DNA from: a virus
Virus record (IMG/VR): IMGVR_UViG_3300017708_001005
Coordinates: 1 to 25,061 of that record
Direction: 5' to 3' (one strand)
Length of the DNA stretch: 25,061 nucleotides
The notes beneath the pieces are model-generated. The model was not told the origin of the DNA, did no database searches, and saw only the letters and a list, made by a program, of their open reading frames with translations. A program made the position numbers and the translations under genes. This document shows positions 13,844 to 21,026 of this stretch, in pieces. Position 1 is the first letter of the stretch; each line of letters begins with the position of its first letter.

Positions 13844-13916
13844 CTCCTCCACCTGGACTCGAACCAGGGACAGGGTGATTAACAGTCACCTGCTCTACCA
13901 ACTGAGCTATAGAGGA
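13844..13916 (-). tRNA. tRNA-Asn (anticodon GUU)
   Basis: A 73-nt cloverleaf on the minus strand: acceptor TCCTCTA/TGGAGGA, D-arm GCTCAGTTGGTAGAGC, anticodon arm GGTGA-CTGTTAA-TCACC, variable loop CTGTC, T-arm CCTGG-TTCGAGT-CCAGG, discriminator G, typical of Asn. Its first ten bases overlap the end and stop codon of the small gene at 13907-14107, so RNase P cleavage would cut that mRNA. Confidence 0.97.
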
Positions 13917-14107
13917 TTGTTTGCCTTTTCTTCTTTATTGGTCTTGAAGTAGAGTTTATAATATCTCCTCTTCATTTCATTGATCGTATTCATATCTTCT
14001 TCAAATCCCATATATTTAAGCATTTGAGAAGAACCTTCCAACTCACTAATGAGTCTGAGTATATTGACTGCTACTGGTGGTTGTCCACCAAAATCATATT
14101 TACCCAT
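13907..14107 (-). CDS. Hypothetical protein of 66 residues lying between two tRNA genes
   Basis: An ATG at 14107 starts 66 codons; the TAG stop lies inside the 5' end of tRNA-Asn (10-base overlap). The protein has a helical middle (AVNILRLISELEGSSQMLKY) and a strongly basic C-terminal helix (NEMKRRYYKLYFKTNKEEKA), with a small-residue N-terminus (MGKYDFGGQPP). Composition looks coding rather than random. The upstream leader is only 16 bases from the end of tRNA-Arg, is pyrimidine-rich and has no Shine-Dalgarno sequence, so translation after tRNA processing would be almost leaderless. Function is unknown. Confidence 0.6.
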   Translation of the reverse strand: MGKYDFGGQPPVAVNILRLISELEGSSQMLKYMGFEEDMNTINEMKRRYYKLYFKTNKEEKANNPL

Positions 14108-14123
14108 AAAAGAAGAAAGGCAA

Positions 14124-14197
14124 CGATTCAGGCAGGACTCGAACCTGCGACCAACGCATTAGAAGTGCGTGGCTCTATCCATCTGAGCTACTGAACC
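14124..14197 (-). tRNA. tRNA-Arg (anticodon UCU)
   Basis: A 74-nt cloverleaf on the minus strand: acceptor GGTTCAG/CTGAATC with one G-T pair, D-arm GCTCAGATGGATAGAGC, anticodon arm ACGCA-CTTCTAA-TGCGT, variable loop TGGTC, T-arm GCAGG-TTCGAGT-CCTGC, discriminator G. Anticodon TCT reads AGA and AGG, codons favoured in A+T-rich phage genes. It is the first of three tRNAs in the cluster 14197-13770. Confidence 0.96.
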
Positions 14198-14201
14198 AGA
14201 G

Positions 14202-14276
14202 TGGTAGTTCTTATCGCCGCTAACTCTGAACTACCAAGAGAGTTACCGCAGTTGAGTGAGGAGTTCCTTCTCAACT
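14202..14276 (-). other. Two inverted repeats upstream of tRNA-Arg
   Basis: The 96-base spacer 14198-14293 holds no gene. It contains a 9 bp inverted repeat TGGTAGTTC/GAACTACCA (14202-14236, loop 17) and a 7 bp inverted repeat AGTTGAG/CTCAACT (14250-14276, loop 13). Neither is followed by a T-tract on the minus strand. As at 10156-10238, hairpins precede a tRNA, which suggests a role in processing or stability. Confidence 0.45.
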
Positions 14277-14293
14277 CTTAAATTATAAATCAT

Positions 14294-14461
14294 CTACTCC
14301 AATCTGTCAAGATATAAAAGATCAATTTCATCTTCTTCTAACCATTCCTTAAACTCCAATGATAGTGCTACTACATCTTCCCACTCAAGTTCTTGTGATG
14401 CTATGCGTCCATGTGCCCAATCAATAACATCCGAGACGCAATCGATTACTTTTTCTTCCAT
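14294..14461 (-). CDS. Hypothetical acidic protein of 55 residues
   Basis: An ATG at 14461 opens 55 codons ending in TAG at 14294. The protein is acidic and helical, with EEKVIDCVSDVIDWAHGR at the N-terminus and EFKEWLEEDEIDLLYLD at the C-terminus. It starts 14 bases after the stop of the oxygenase-like gene, without a clear ribosome-binding site. No family is recognised. The composition (many Glu/Asp/Trp/Leu) is like that of small acidic phage proteins that mimic DNA or bind host factors, but this is only an analogy. Confidence 0.6.
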   Translation of the reverse strand: MEEKVIDCVSDVIDWAHGRIASQELEWEDVVALSLEFKEWLEEDEIDLLYLDRLE

Positions 14462-14475
14462 GAGTCTTTTGCAAC

Positions 14476-15195
14476 TCAGTCATCATAACACTCTTCATCA
14501 TCGTAGTCAAGCACATACGACAATCTCATCATGATGCGTGGGTTTTCTCTTGTATAATACTTATCGATTACTGGTGAATGAAAGCATTTAGAGTCATAGA
14601 ATATTGCCTCATTAAACCCATATGTCATTTCAAATGCTTTGTGCAAAGTTGTGCAGCAAGACTTCTCATCATAATTATCATAATTTATATCATTAACGTA
14701 TTCATTATATTCATCAGCAAAGTCATCAGTATCTTCCATAAGTAATCCCTTAAATCTCCAAAATGCAGTAGACACATCCCTTTGATTTAAATTAATAAGA
14801 CCAATTATATTGCATTGAGGTCTATTAGGACCAGGATCAGTATGAGGAAGTATACAATTATTGCTAACTAAACTATCAATGCCCATCTCCATACATGTAT
14901 TATTATAATAAAAGTAATAAAACTCAGATTCATTTTTGTAACTATCATGTTCTGGTAAATCAAGTATTTCATCAGAAATAATATCAGCAGTCCAATACGG
15001 AATCTTCAAAGACATAATTCCTGGTTTGGAATTACTGCACGATTCCCATTTAGTTAATAGTGATTGAAAATTAAGCATCCTATAAGGATCCTTAAAAACA
15101 TTCTTCACATGTGTTACTTGACCAGAACGTATAGTCCGTTCATGATCTTTACTTATCTCTGCACAGTATCTAAAATAAGTGTCAATCGTTTCCAT
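14476..15195 (-). CDS. 2OG-Fe(II) oxygenase-like protein (DUF6445-like)
   Basis: A 239-residue protein. The candidate active site is NNCILPHTDPG with His118 and Asp120, INLN (predicted strand) 15 residues later, then NEAIFYDSKCFHSPVI with distal His206 and PRIMMRLSYVLDY with Arg224. HxD, distal H and downstream R in this order, with a strand between, fit the double-stranded beta-helix oxygenases, and the overall look is that of DUF6445. The long Asp/Asn/Tyr-rich insertion (about 152-180) is unusual. The ATG at 15195 overlaps the GIY-YIG gene upstream by 14 bp. The substrate is unknown. Its distance from the main glycan operon leaves its partnership with it open. Confidence 0.65.
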   Translation of the reverse strand: METIDTYFRYCAEISKDHERTIRSGQVTHVKNVFKDPYRMLNFQSLLTKWESCSNSKPGIMSLKIPYWTADIISDEILDLPEHDSYKNESEFYYFYYNNTCMEMGIDSLVSNNCILPHTDPGPNRPQCNIIGLINLNQRDVSTAFWRFKGLLMEDTDDFADEYNEYVNDINYDNYDEKSCCTTLHKAFEMTYGFNEAIFYDSKCFHSPVIDKYYTRENPRIMMRLSYVLDYDDEECYDD

Positions 15196-15610
15196 AATAA
15201 TCTTTTCTGAAGTATCGACTTAAAATATTACTGTTATAGTATGCTGGTTCTCCATTAAGAGATTCTGTAAGAACGTTATATGCGAACAGTTGACGAGTCT
15301 CTTCAAAGTTTGTCTTTCCCTTTGTTTTATGTAGTGATAATATTTTCCTTTTGAATTTATCCCTACCAATCTTTTCGATATCTTCTTTCAATTCTGGGCA
15401 AGATCCATAATACCGCTTCCAATCACTCTCTTGCTTGACTTTTCGTTTCTTCCCTTTTGGAGTTCTGAACGACCAAAAATACTTTCTCCCAATGTACTGT
15501 CGTTGGTTTGTGAGATTGGTAATGAGATAAACAAAGCCAAAGTAGTCCCCAACATCGCAACTATCAAAAGCTCGTTCCATGTATATCCAAGGATTTTCAT
15601 AGTCTACCAT
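15182..15610 (-). CDS. GIY-YIG family endonuclease (Seg-like)
   Basis: A 142-residue protein with GFVYLITNLTNQRQYIGRKYFW (25-46), the GIY and YIG strands of the nuclease core (here VYL and YIG) followed by the RK of the catalytic helix. Then come a basic segment (PKGKKRKVKQ) and SDWKRYYGSCPEL, which resembles the DNA-contact region of T4 Seg-type and other phage GIY-YIG enzymes. Such enzymes nick or cut DNA and often spread themselves as free-standing homing endonucleases. The ATG at 15610 has a CTAAATA box 23 bases upstream, behind a terminator. In-frame M11 is an alternative start. Target is unknown. Confidence 0.82.
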   Translation of the reverse strand: MVDYENPWIYMERAFDSCDVGDYFGFVYLITNLTNQRQYIGRKYFWSFRTPKGKKRKVKQESDWKRYYGSCPELKEDIEKIGRDKFKRKILSLHKTKGKTNFEETRQLFAYNVLTESLNGEPAYYNSNILSRYFRKDYYGND

Positions 15611-15632
15611 TCATATATTACATAGTCCAAAA

Positions 15633-15639
15633 TATTTAG
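15633..15639 (-). promoter_or_regulatory. Late-promoter-like box CTAAATA behind a terminator
   Basis: On the minus strand ATGTCTAAATATTTTGG lies directly after the T-tract of the terminator at 15644-15665 and 23 bases ahead of the endonuclease ATG. The same arrangement and a nearly identical TCTAAATATT core occur at 7523-7529. This repeated context supports a promoter role; the exact box differs from T4 TATAAATA by one base. Confidence 0.55.
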
Positions 15640-15643
15640 ACAT

Positions 15644-15665
15644 AAAAAAGGGATCGTATGATCCC
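15644..15665 (-). terminator. Intrinsic terminator after the 57-residue ORF
   Basis: On the minus strand GGGATC, loop ATAC and GATCCC form a perfect 6 bp stem followed by six T residues. It lies seven bases past the stop of the 57-codon ORF at 15673, and separates it from the endonuclease unit. Confidence 0.85.
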
Positions 15666-15672
15666 ATATAAA

Positions 15673-15846
15673 CTAAACTAAGATTCTCTTACAAATTTTT
15701 TTACATTCATGCTGTCCTAAAAAGTCACATTCAATTAAACATTCATAATAATCATTAAATTTTTCGTTTTCTACCGTCAACTCATCAAGTGTATTCTCGA
15801 AGTGCCTCCATTCATTTAACTGTGCTCTGGATAGTAAATTTTTCAT
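15673..15846 (-). CDS. Hypothetical protein of 57 residues, Cys-containing
   Basis: An ATG at 15846, preceded by GAGGA eight bases away, opens 57 codons ending in TAG at 15673. The protein starts MKNLLSRAQLNEWRHFENTL, continues as an acidic helix and ends with four cysteines in YYECLIECDFLGQHECKKICKR, in two CxxxC-like pairs, which could bind a metal or form disulfides. Terminator hairpins bound it on both sides, so it may be its own small transcript. The leader 15847-15992 (about 146 bases) holds no gene I can support. A weak overlapping frame from 15898 with GAGAGG ahead encodes only 28 residues. Function is unknown. Confidence 0.65.
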   Translation of the reverse strand: MKNLLSRAQLNEWRHFENTLDELTVENEKFNDYYECLIECDFLGQHECKKICKRILV

Positions 15847-15993
15847 TGGTTAATCCTCGTGTACAAGTGGACATAATAAAGGAAGGATTTGGGTTCATTT
15901 AAACACCTCTCATAATTCTGTACTATGTATACAGTTTGTGTGCGAATCAATACATTTTAGCAATAAAAATTTATGCCTACTAATATGTAACCA

Positions 15994-16015
15994 TAAAAAA
16001 AGACCCGAAGGTCTT
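15994..16015 (-). terminator. Intrinsic terminator with UUCG tetraloop after the nrdA-nrdB unit
   Basis: On the minus strand AAGACC, loop TTCG and GGTCTT form a 6 bp stem closed by the very stable UUCG-type loop, followed by a run of seven T residues. It lies four bases past the stop of the 50-residue ORF and ends the primase, nrdA, nrdB transcript. UUCG hairpins are common in T4-type phages. Confidence 0.88.
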
Positions 16016-16019
16016 AAGA

Positions 16020-16172
16020 TTAATCAGATTTAACTTTGAGTTTCAATAGGTTATACCGTATAACTTCATGAGGCAACCAAGGTTGAGGTCCAAATCTCAA
16101 TAACCTAATATCATCATCAGATAATTTGACAGTATTATCCGAAATTAATTTGATTGCCCACTGTGTCATCAT
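16020..16172 (-). CDS. Small ORF of 50 residues downstream of nrdB
   Basis: An ATG at 16172 overlaps the nrdB stop as ATGA and opens 50 codons ending in TAA at 16020, right before the UUCG terminator. The protein reads MMTQWAIKLISDNTVKLSDD, then DIRLLRFGPQPWLPHEVIRY and a basic tail, a mixed strand-helix pattern. The coupled start and position in the nrd operon support it as real. It may be accessory to nucleotide reduction or unrelated. No family is recognised. Confidence 0.65.
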   Translation of the reverse strand: MMTQWAIKLISDNTVKLSDDDIRLLRFGPQPWLPHEVIRYNLLKLKVKSD

Positions 16173-17338
16173 AGTTTAAATCCAGAGAACGTATCTGCCT
16201 TAACATCTTGCTTGATTCCACCTACCACGTAAGACTCAACTTCGGTCTCTTGTGGTGCCACTTGGAGTCCTTTAGAAGAGATCCAGTGCTCTGTCCATGG
16301 TAGTGGATTTGCTTTGGCAGAAATATCATAAACTGGTTTAAGACCAATAGACTTCATACGACGGTTTGCAACCCACTCAACATAATTCTTAAGTAGTTTG
16401 TCATTCAGACCAATCATCGAACCATCTTTGAACAGGTACTCTGCCCATTTCTTTTCTTCATCTACAGCATTCTTAAACATCTGATAGGTCCACTCTTCCT
16501 CTTCCTTCATAATCTGCTTCATCTCAGGATCATCACCCTGCTTCCACTTATTCAAGATATTCTGAGTAATACCTAGATGTTGGTTTTCATCTCTTGCAAT
16601 GAGTGAAATAATTTTTGCTGATCCTTCCATGAGCTTGAGTTCACCAAAGGCGAAAGAACAAGCAAAACTAACGTAGAACCTAATACCCTCAAGAACATTA
16701 ACGTTTGCGACTGCTCTGTAGAGTTTTCTTTTGACATCTTTGATTTCCCATTTGGATGAAGGTGAGTCTCTAAAATCATCTTGCCACATATTACCATTGC
16801 CCCAAGTTTGAGCACTGTTAATAAAATCATCATATGCACCTGTAACACTCGCAGCACGTTCTAGGATGCGAGGATCTGTGACAATAGTATCAAAGATCTC
16901 TGAAGGATCTGAATAGATATTCTTAATGATATATGTGTAAGAACGACTGTGGATCATCTCCATGAATCCCCAGACTTCCATACATGCTTCTAGTTCGGGT
17001 AGACTGCAATAAGGTATAAAAGCCATCCCAGGACCACGCCCTTGTATGGAGTCAAGCATAATCTGATACTTGAGGTTACTTGTATAGATATGCTTTTGTT
17101 CAGGACGAAGTGTTTGATAATCTCCACGGTCTTTCTGTAACGAAACTTCTTCTGGTCTCCAAAAATAACCCAATTGTTGGGTAGTTAATTTATCAAAAAT
17201 AGGATACTTGTAAGAATCATATCTCTGAACACCCAGAGGTTTACCGAAGAACATAGGTTGCTTCTTTGTATTTACTTGTTCAGTATTGAAGACAGTCATG
17301 CCTTCAATTACATTATTAGACTCTTCTACTGATGACAT
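16169..17338 (-). CDS. nrdB: Ribonucleoside-diphosphate reductase class Ia, small (beta) subunit
   Basis: The radical-bearing subunit of aerobic ribonucleotide reductase, which with NrdA makes dNDPs for phage DNA synthesis. Numbering from the ATG at 17338, the segment MEMIHSRSYTYI gives Glu127, His130 and the radical Tyr134, in the E-x2-H-x3-Y spacing of E. coli. FWRPEEVSLQKDRGDYQ carries the first Asp ligand, FACSFAFGE the later Glu and DENQHLGI the last Glu-x2-His pair. Length (389) is close to the family. The start is unsure: the ATG at 17338 lies one base after the nrdA stop, a GTG at 17359 has GAGGAGG six bases upstream, and a third ATG gives the commonly seen MTVFNT start. The family call does not depend on this. 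Confidence 0.95.
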   Translation of the reverse strand: MSSVEESNNVIEGMTVFNTEQVNTKKQPMFFGKPLGVQRYDSYKYPIFDKLTTQQLGYFWRPEEVSLQKDRGDYQTLRPEQKHIYTSNLKYQIMLDSIQGRGPGMAFIPYCSLPELEACMEVWGFMEMIHSRSYTYIIKNIYSDPSEIFDTIVTDPRILERAASVTGAYDDFINSAQTWGNGNMWQDDFRDSPSSKWEIKDVKRKLYRAVANVNVLEGIRFYVSFACSFAFGELKLMEGSAKIISLIARDENQHLGITQNILNKWKQGDDPEMKQIMKEEEEWTYQMFKNAVDEEKKWAEYLFKDGSMIGLNDKLLKNYVEWVANRRMKSIGLKPVYDISAKANPLPWTEHWISSKGLQVAPQETEVESYVVGGIKQDVKADTFSGFKL

Positions 17339-17339
17339 T

Positions 17340-19637
17340 TTAAACTGCACAGGATTCACACTCTCCCTCCTCGGATTGACTTAGTTCTTCTAAAATTGCG
17401 TTTAGTTGTTCTTTTTTATCTTCACCGACCTCATCGGTCTTGTTATCATAAGTATTTTGATAATAAGAAGTCTTCCAACCATACTTGTATGTAGTTAGAA
17501 AATCATTTGCCATGACAGAAACTGGAACTTCATTATCGGGATAGTTCTCAGGGTTATAGGACCAATTACCAGATATAGCTTGGTCAAAGAATTTTTGCAT
17601 AACGGAAACGACGTTGATGTAACCTTGGTTACTCTCCATCTCCCAAAGCAAAGTATAATTATTTTTCAGTGTATTATATTGTGGAACAATCTGCTTAAGA
17701 GGTCCTTTCTTTGATTTTTTAACGGACAGGTATCCTCTAGGTGGTTCGATTCCATTGGTTGCGTTTGACACAACGGAGCTACTCTCTGATGGCATTTGTG
17801 CGGACAATGTTGAGTGCCTAAGACCGTAGGTAGTGATAGATTCTCTAAGACTTTCCCAATCATGCTGCAATGCGATAGAAGTAACTTCATCCAAATCCTT
17901 CTTATATGTATCAATCGGAAGAATTCCATCAGAATATTTTGTTCGTGAGAAACCTTCACAAGCACCTTTCTCTTTTGCAATCTCATTAGAAGACTTTAAA
18001 AGATAATATTGGAAGGATTCTGATAAACCATGAACGGCATCCCATGCCTCTTGAGAATCGTAGTTGAACCCCAATTTGGCAAGGTAGTGAGCAAGACCAA
18101 TAAAACCTATTCCAAGAGATCTACGTGCCTTTGTAGCAAGTTCTGCTGCAAGGATGGGATACTTCTGATAGTCAATCAATTCTTCTAATCCACGGACAGA
18201 AAGATCACAAAGATTTTCTAATTCAGAATCAGACTTAACCTTGCCTATGTTAATAGCAGATAAAATACACAGTGCAATTTCACCTTCACCATCAATATGC
18301 TGGAGTGGATCTGTAGGTAGAGTAATCTCCTGACATAGGTTACTCATATACACCTTATCTTTGAAAGATGAATGTGAGTTGCAATGATCGATATTCATAA
18401 TGTAAAGACGACCAGTCTCTGCACGTTCCTTTAGAAGATCTAGGATCAGACTTTGACACCCAATCGTCTTTCTTGGAGTAAACTCATCTGATTCATAACG
18501 TACATAGAGATCGTCAAATGTATCAGTACCAAAAGCATCATAGAGACCTGGTACGTCATGCGGTGAGAAGAGGCTAATCTCTTCATCTTTGATGAAACGT
18601 TCGTAGAAAAGTTTTGAAATCTGGATTGAGTAGTCAAGTTTCCTCACTCGATTGTCTTCTGTACCCTTATTGTTCTTAAGAACAAGGATGTCTTCTATTT
18701 CTTGGTGCCAGATTGGGAAGTGTACAGTCGCACTTCCACCTCGTATGCCATTTTGAGTGCAGCATCTGACAGTCGATTCAAACTTTTTAAGGAATGGTAC
18801 AACACCAGTGTGTTGAACTTCTCCACCTCTGATCTTAGCGTTGATTCCACGGATTCTACCTGCGTTGATACCGATTCCCGCCCTTTGTGCAACATATCTG
18901 CCGATAGCCATATCAGAACTAAAGATGCTATCGAGGGTGTCATCAACATCAACAAGAACACAGCTAGCAAATTGTCGCAGTGGAGTTCGCACTCCCGCCA
19001 TGATAGGTGTGGGAATGTTGATTTTGTGTTTGCTGATTGCGTCGTAGTATCGTTTGACATATGTTAATCGTGTTTCTTTGGGATACTCTGCAAAGATAGT
19101 AAGTGAAATCAGAATGTACATGAACTGAGGAGTCTCGAATACATCCCCATTACTTCTATCCTGTACCAAATATTTATCAGTAACTTGCCGCAAACCAGCA
19201 TAGGTGAATAGATAATCTCTATCATGATAGATAAAAGAGTTTACCCTTTCAAGTTCTTCTTCAGTATACTTTTGCAGCAATTCTTTATCATAGACATTAT
19301 TCTCAATGCCATAATTAATCTGCTCTAAGAGAGTAGGACTTCTCTTAAACTTTACCGCAAGTTGTTTACGGATGGAAAATAGAAGTAGACGTGCAGCTGC
19401 ATATTGATAATTAGGGTGCTCAAGGTCAATTAGATCCGAAGCAGAACGAATCAAAATCTCTTGAATTTCATCAGTAGTGACACCATCATAAAATTGAATT
19501 CCAGATTGAATCTCTACCTGACTTGCAGACACACCAGAGAGACCCTCACAAGCAGCCTCAACCATCTTATGCATCTTTTCTAGGTTCAATACCTCAATAG
19601 TTCCACTACGTTTTTTAACCTTGATACCGTTGCTCAT
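17340..19637 (-). CDS. nrdA: Ribonucleoside-diphosphate reductase class Ia, large (alpha) subunit
   Basis: A 765-residue catalytic subunit. The N-terminal ATP-cone (about 5-90: KKRSGTIEVLNLEKM, then NYQYAAARLLL) is complete. The catalytic Cys/Asn/Glu set is visible in MSNLCQEITL as Asn433, Cys435 and Glu437; the redox cysteines are Cys226 (ASCVLVD) and Cys458 (ALCILSAIN). The two radical-transfer tyrosines are in YNTLKNNYTLLWEM. The C-terminus ends CESCAV (Cys760, Cys763), the pair reduced by thioredoxin or glutaredoxin. Full length and all key residues make an active enzyme likely. The ATG at 19637 overlaps the primase stop by ATGA, with GGAAGAAAAT as ribosome-binding site. Allosteric control by ATP/dATP is expected from the intact cone. 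Confidence 0.97.
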   Translation of the reverse strand: MSNGIKVKKRSGTIEVLNLEKMHKMVEAACEGLSGVSASQVEIQSGIQFYDGVTTDEIQEILIRSASDLIDLEHPNYQYAAARLLLFSIRKQLAVKFKRSPTLLEQINYGIENNVYDKELLQKYTEEELERVNSFIYHDRDYLFTYAGLRQVTDKYLVQDRSNGDVFETPQFMYILISLTIFAEYPKETRLTYVKRYYDAISKHKINIPTPIMAGVRTPLRQFASCVLVDVDDTLDSIFSSDMAIGRYVAQRAGIGINAGRIRGINAKIRGGEVQHTGVVPFLKKFESTVRCCTQNGIRGGSATVHFPIWHQEIEDILVLKNNKGTEDNRVRKLDYSIQISKLFYERFIKDEEISLFSPHDVPGLYDAFGTDTFDDLYVRYESDEFTPRKTIGCQSLILDLLKERAETGRLYIMNIDHCNSHSSFKDKVYMSNLCQEITLPTDPLQHIDGEGEIALCILSAINIGKVKSDSELENLCDLSVRGLEELIDYQKYPILAAELATKARRSLGIGFIGLAHYLAKLGFNYDSQEAWDAVHGLSESFQYYLLKSSNEIAKEKGACEGFSRTKYSDGILPIDTYKKDLDEVTSIALQHDWESLRESITTYGLRHSTLSAQMPSESSSVVSNATNGIEPPRGYLSVKKSKKGPLKQIVPQYNTLKNNYTLLWEMESNQGYINVVSVMQKFFDQAISGNWSYNPENYPDNEVPVSVMANDFLTTYKYGWKTSYYQNTYDNKTDEVGEDKKEQLNAILEELSQSEEGECESCAV

Positions 19638-20602
19638 ATTTTCTTCCAGGTGGTGAATTTTAGTTTTGCTTCTAAACCAGAATAAGTATTTAATTCTATC
19701 AGATTTTGGACATCATGTCCAGCAAGGACCATATCATTTATGTCCTTTTCCTTAATATGTGATGGCCAAATGACTATGGAGTCGCCACTATCGATTGTTC
19801 GACTGACCCTGCTAAGGATCTCTCTGTTCCGTGGTTCATTATCATAGATCCAAACAGGATTGCTGATACCCCAACTACTAATATCAAGGTCAGCTCCGCA
19901 CATAGCAATTGAGTTGCGAATAAACGTGCTGTCGAATGGTCCCTCTGTAATGTAGACTCTAGAGTCTTTTGCGATGTTATCAAGTCCATATATTTTTGGT
20001 GCTCCATCTTTAAGCATTATAGTAATATATTTAATAGATTTGGAATTTAGACTTCTGCCTTGAAATCCAATAAGATTCTTATCCCAATATAATGGAATAA
20101 TAATTCTAGGTTCTTTGCCCATATATCCATGGTTTAAACCATTAAAAGATTGTACAAACTCATCAAAGTTTTCTGCATAATAAAATTTGGTAGGATCAAT
20201 CTTACGATTTTGAAGATAGGTTTTACTAACTTCTATCTCACTGCATAGAGGAAGATTGACCTTTTGTACAAACTTAGGTTTCTCAAAAACAAAATTAGGT
20301 TCATCTACTACAAAGTTCCTACCAGTGTGACCATCTTTAAATTTATCAAGACAATAACTCTTATACAAAACAACATCCATTTTCTTAAGGAAATTGTTAA
20401 AAGACATTGAGGCACCACAATTATGGCACTTGAAGTTAGTATTTGTCTTTACTTGATAGATGTATCCCCTAGTTTTACTCTTATTCTTCTGTGAATCTCC
20501 ACAGATTGGGCATCTAAAATTGTATAGATTTGATTTTACTCTTTTAAATTTTTGTAGTCTGGCAGAAACTAAAGTAATATATTTTGCATCAATTTGATCC
20601 AT
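19634..20602 (-). CDS. 61: DNA primase, T4 gp61-like
   Basis: A 322-residue primase that makes RNA primers for lagging-strand synthesis with the phage helicase (gp41 type). The N-terminal zinc-binding domain is visible as FRCPICGDS (Cys31, Cys34) and KCHNCGASM (Cys59, Cys62). A TOPRIM domain follows, with YITEGPFDSTFIRNS near residue 220 supplying the catalytic Glu, and MCGADL and VWIYDNEPRN further on. Length is near T4 gp61 (342). No helicase domain is attached. The ATG at 20602 overlaps the membrane/coiled-coil gene by 14 bp, and the stop overlaps nrdA by ATGA, so primase and nucleotide supply are produced together, as in other marine T4-like phages. Confidence 0.92.
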   Translation of the reverse strand: MDQIDAKYITLVSARLQKFKRVKSNLYNFRCPICGDSQKNKSKTRGYIYQVKTNTNFKCHNCGASMSFNNFLKKMDVVLYKSYCLDKFKDGHTGRNFVVDEPNFVFEKPKFVQKVNLPLCSEIEVSKTYLQNRKIDPTKFYYAENFDEFVQSFNGLNHGYMGKEPRIIIPLYWDKNLIGFQGRSLNSKSIKYITIMLKDGAPKIYGLDNIAKDSRVYITEGPFDSTFIRNSIAMCGADLDISSWGISNPVWIYDNEPRNREILSRVSRTIDSGDSIVIWPSHIKEKDINDMVLAGHDVQNLIELNTYSGLEAKLKFTTWKKI

Positions 20603-21026
20603 TTACGAAAGACACTACTTCTGCTCTTTCCATCATACTCGTATTTAACGATGGTGTCAATGCTTTTATGAAAGGTGGAACCACTTGTAATATTGCCACA
20701 AAGGTTGCGAGGACTGCTCCCGCACCGATAACAAACTTTGCGTTCGTATCCACTCTCTTCTGGATCTTGCTGATCCTACTTTGAACCAGTTCATGATCCT
20801 TGTCATGCCTCTCCTTCATCTCCTCAAGCATACCGATGATAAGTTTATCAGCACGATCAGATTCATCCAATCTATTTTCATGACGTTCTAGTATAACAGC
20901 AACTTTATTACTGTTATCAGAGATTGTACCTACTGCTCTTTCAAGTTTGTCAAGCATCTCTTTGGAGAGATCTTCATAAATGTCTAATTTTGATTCCAGC
21001 ACTGCTAATTTACCGAAACCTAACAT
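20589..21026 (-). CDS. Coiled-coil protein with C-terminal membrane segment (XhlA-like topology)
   Basis: A 145-residue protein. Residues 8-92 form a long charged helix with heptads (LESKLDIYEDLSKEML, then VAVILERHENRLDESD and MLEEMKERHDKDHELVQ), followed by a hydrophobic segment FVIGAGAVLATFVAILQVV (98-116) and a short polar tail. This layout is that of XhlA-type and similar holin-associated proteins, which sit on the membrane with a coiled coil in the cytoplasm. The family was not tested, so a membrane tether for replication proteins is an alternative, given that it overlaps the primase gene by 14 bp. The ATG at 21026 lies inside the end of the upstream gene. Confidence 0.65.
   Translation of the reverse strand: MLGFGKLAVLESKLDIYEDLSKEMLDKLERAVGTISDNSNKVAVILERHENRLDESDRADKLIIGMLEEMKERHDKDHELVQSRISKIQKRVDTNAKFVIGAGAVLATFVAILQVVPPFIKALTPSLNTSMMERAEVVSFVNGSN

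Noticed and set aside
14198-14293. Possible fourth tRNA in the tRNA cluster spacer.
   Set aside because: There is no T-arm (no TTCGA-type loop) and no acceptor/anticodon pairing; only two simple inverted repeats are present.
15388-15600. Minus-strand frame of 70 residues with an apparent hydrophobic segment (NELLIVAMLGTTLALFISL).
   Set aside because: It lies entirely inside the GIY-YIG endonuclease gene in another frame, and the nuclease frame has real family motifs.
15847-15992. A small leader ORF from 15898 (28 codons) with GAGAGG upstream, overlapping the 57-residue gene.
   Set aside because: It is too short to judge and overlaps the better supported start at 15846 in another frame; kept only as a remark.
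18702-19067. Overlapping plus- and minus-strand frames of 121 residues inside nrdA.
   Set aside because: They coincide with conserved nrdA catalytic sequence and carry no recognisable domain.
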